From: Pseudomonadota bacterium
GTDB lineage: Bacteria > Desulfobacterota > Syntrophia > Syntrophales > UBA5619
Assembly: GCA_018819165.1 (NCBI GenBank)
Contig: JAHJQP010000205.1
Location: 1 to 14,437 of the forward strand
DNA: 14,437 bases
Direction of reading: 5' to 3'
Positions 13,801 to 14,437 of this stretch are shown here, piece by piece. Each line of letters opens with the position of its first letter. Within the stretch, counting starts at the first letter, position 1. The notes beneath the pieces were generated by a model. That model did not search any database, had not been told where the DNA came from, and saw only the letters and a list, made by a program, of their open reading frames with translations. The translations under genes were made by a program, and so were the position numbers.

Positions 13801-14301
13801 ATGGCGTCCCTCGTCGTGATTTTCCTGGCGATCACCGCAGCCGGCATCTCGATGAAAGGGTGCGGCGACACCTTCGCCTCAGAAGAAGAAGCGGGGACCT
13901 TGCACGGAGAATGGTTCGGGAGTCACTACAATGAAGAGGCGGGAACCAAACCCGTCGTCAAGGGGTCAATCGTCCATTCAGCGACTTCTGACTCTAACAT
14001 ATCCGGTTCCATGTCCATAGACAATGAACTCTACACACTGAGCGGGACGTACGAAAATGGAACGCTCCGGGCAACGCTCAACAATCCGACCGCAATCATC
14101 TTCTGGGATGGACAATACCAGGGCGGAAGGATTCAAGGAACAGCGTACCGCCTGTCCTCCTCCACCGGAGGGATGGAATCGAGTCTCCTGAGCCTGGTGA
14201 AGTTTCTCGACATAGGGGGTGTCATTGAAATGGGACCCTGGCTGTTATTAGCCCAGGACAGTGCCACGGGGCTCTCCAGCATGACCATAAGAATCGCTTA
14301 G
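13801..14301 (+). CDS. Unknown exported beta-rich protein
   Basis: I do not recognise this 166-residue protein. The N-terminus MASLVVIFLAITAAGIS is a signal peptide or anchor. The following MKGCGD has a Cys at residue 21 but not a canonical lipobox, so lipidation is uncertain. The rest alternates polar and hydrophobic residues with many Gly/Ser/Thr and recurring patterns (GEWFGSHY, ISGSMSI, LSGTYENGTLRATL, WDGQYQGGRIQGTAY), suggesting an up-and-down beta sheet or small barrel, closing with WLLLAQD. ATG 13801 is the only upstream start after the stop at 13789; a G-rich string abuts it but is badly spaced as a ribosome binding site. Possibly the ORF was joined to new upstream DNA. Confidence 0.55.
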   Translation: MASLVVIFLAITAAGISMKGCGDTFASEEEAGTLHGEWFGSHYNEEAGTKPVVKGSIVHSATSDSNISGSMSIDNELYTLSGTYENGTLRATLNNPTAIIFWDGQYQGGRIQGTAYRLSSSTGGMESSLLSLVKFLDIGGVIEMGPWLLLAQDSATGLSSMTIRIA

Positions 14302-14380
14302 TATCGTTCAAAAGGTGGGGCAAAAATCATTTGAGGCATAATAATGTCGTCTAATCGTAGATTCAAATCTTCTCTGGAGT

Positions 14381-14437
14381 TATCCACATCCGCGTCTGGC
14401 AGCCCTTTAATAGCACGGCCGGACGCGGTTGTGGGTA
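14381..14437. repeat. 57-nt near-perfect hairpin at the window edge
   Basis: The 20-nt arms TATCCACATCCGCGTCTGGC (14381-14400) and 14418-14437 pair at 17 Watson-Crick and 2 G-T positions with one mismatch, around a 17-nt loop. No T-run follows within the window, which ends at the arm. It could be a repetitive palindrome, a recombination site or a mobile-element end. Confidence 0.55.

Noticed and set aside
14380..14388. Perfect DnaA box TTATCCACA as evidence of a replication origin
   Set aside because: It is a single box, with no cluster, no AT-rich unwinding region and no dnaA/dnaN nearby; a 9-mer can occur by chance.
1..14437. CRISPR arrays, tRNA or rRNA genes
   Set aside because: No regularly spaced repeats, cloverleaf sequences or rRNA-like stretches were seen on either strand.

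Overview
The window looks like chromosomal DNA from a GC-rich, probably anaerobic deltaproteobacterium (Syntrophus/Syntrophales-like). That is inferred from the housekeeping set (mtaB, rnc, an Elp3-like radical SAM gene, era, dciA, trmN6, a DUF1015 gene) and from the GC- and CGG/ATC-rich codon use; no rRNA or tRNA is present to confirm it. Accessory DNA lies at both ends and in one insertion-scarred gap.

Layout. (1) 1-590 is one complete integron gene cassette. It starts at a GTTATGC core at position 2 and ends in a foldable attC at 528-590 whose GCATAAC core is the exact reverse complement of the first. It carries its own promoter and operator, a toxin gene with a large internal deletion, and an intact antitoxin. 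(2) 803-2419 encodes a cofactor-independent phosphoglycerate mutase in circularly permuted order: the C-terminal part of the usual protein comes first and the N-terminal part follows. It is followed by a dciA/DUF721 gene (2475-2996). (3) 2941-4967 on the minus strand holds a DUF1015 gene and trmN6, closely coupled; trmN6 overlaps dciA tail to tail by 56 bp. (4) 5221-10434 holds an alpha/beta hydrolase, a membrane protein with a repetitive helical tail (minus strand), and a plus-strand RNA-biology block: mtaB, rnc and a radical SAM gene with overlapping ends, then era. (5) This stretch is bracketed by a 44-bp inverted repeat (5039-5082 and 10617-10660, one mismatch). The right copy sits beside a related shorter unit, an arrangement that suggests insertion-sequence ends. 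(6) 10665-12137 is a DHA2-type MFS exporter that looks acquired. (7) 12138-14437 is accessory: a relict gene end, a secreted fusion of a chagasin-type cysteine-protease inhibitor with an MliC-type lysozyme-inhibitor domain, a probable group II intron 3' relic in a 615-bp gap, an unknown exported beta-rich protein, and a 57-nt near-perfect hairpin at the right edge.

Functionally, the core serves tRNA modification (TrmN6, MtaB, probably the radical SAM protein), rRNA processing and ribosome assembly (RNase III, Era), replicative helicase loading (DciA) and glycolysis/gluconeogenesis (iPGM). The most unusual items are the permuted phosphoglycerate mutase, the toxin-less TA integron cassette, the double inhibitor fusion, and the distant inverted repeats around the rnc-era block.
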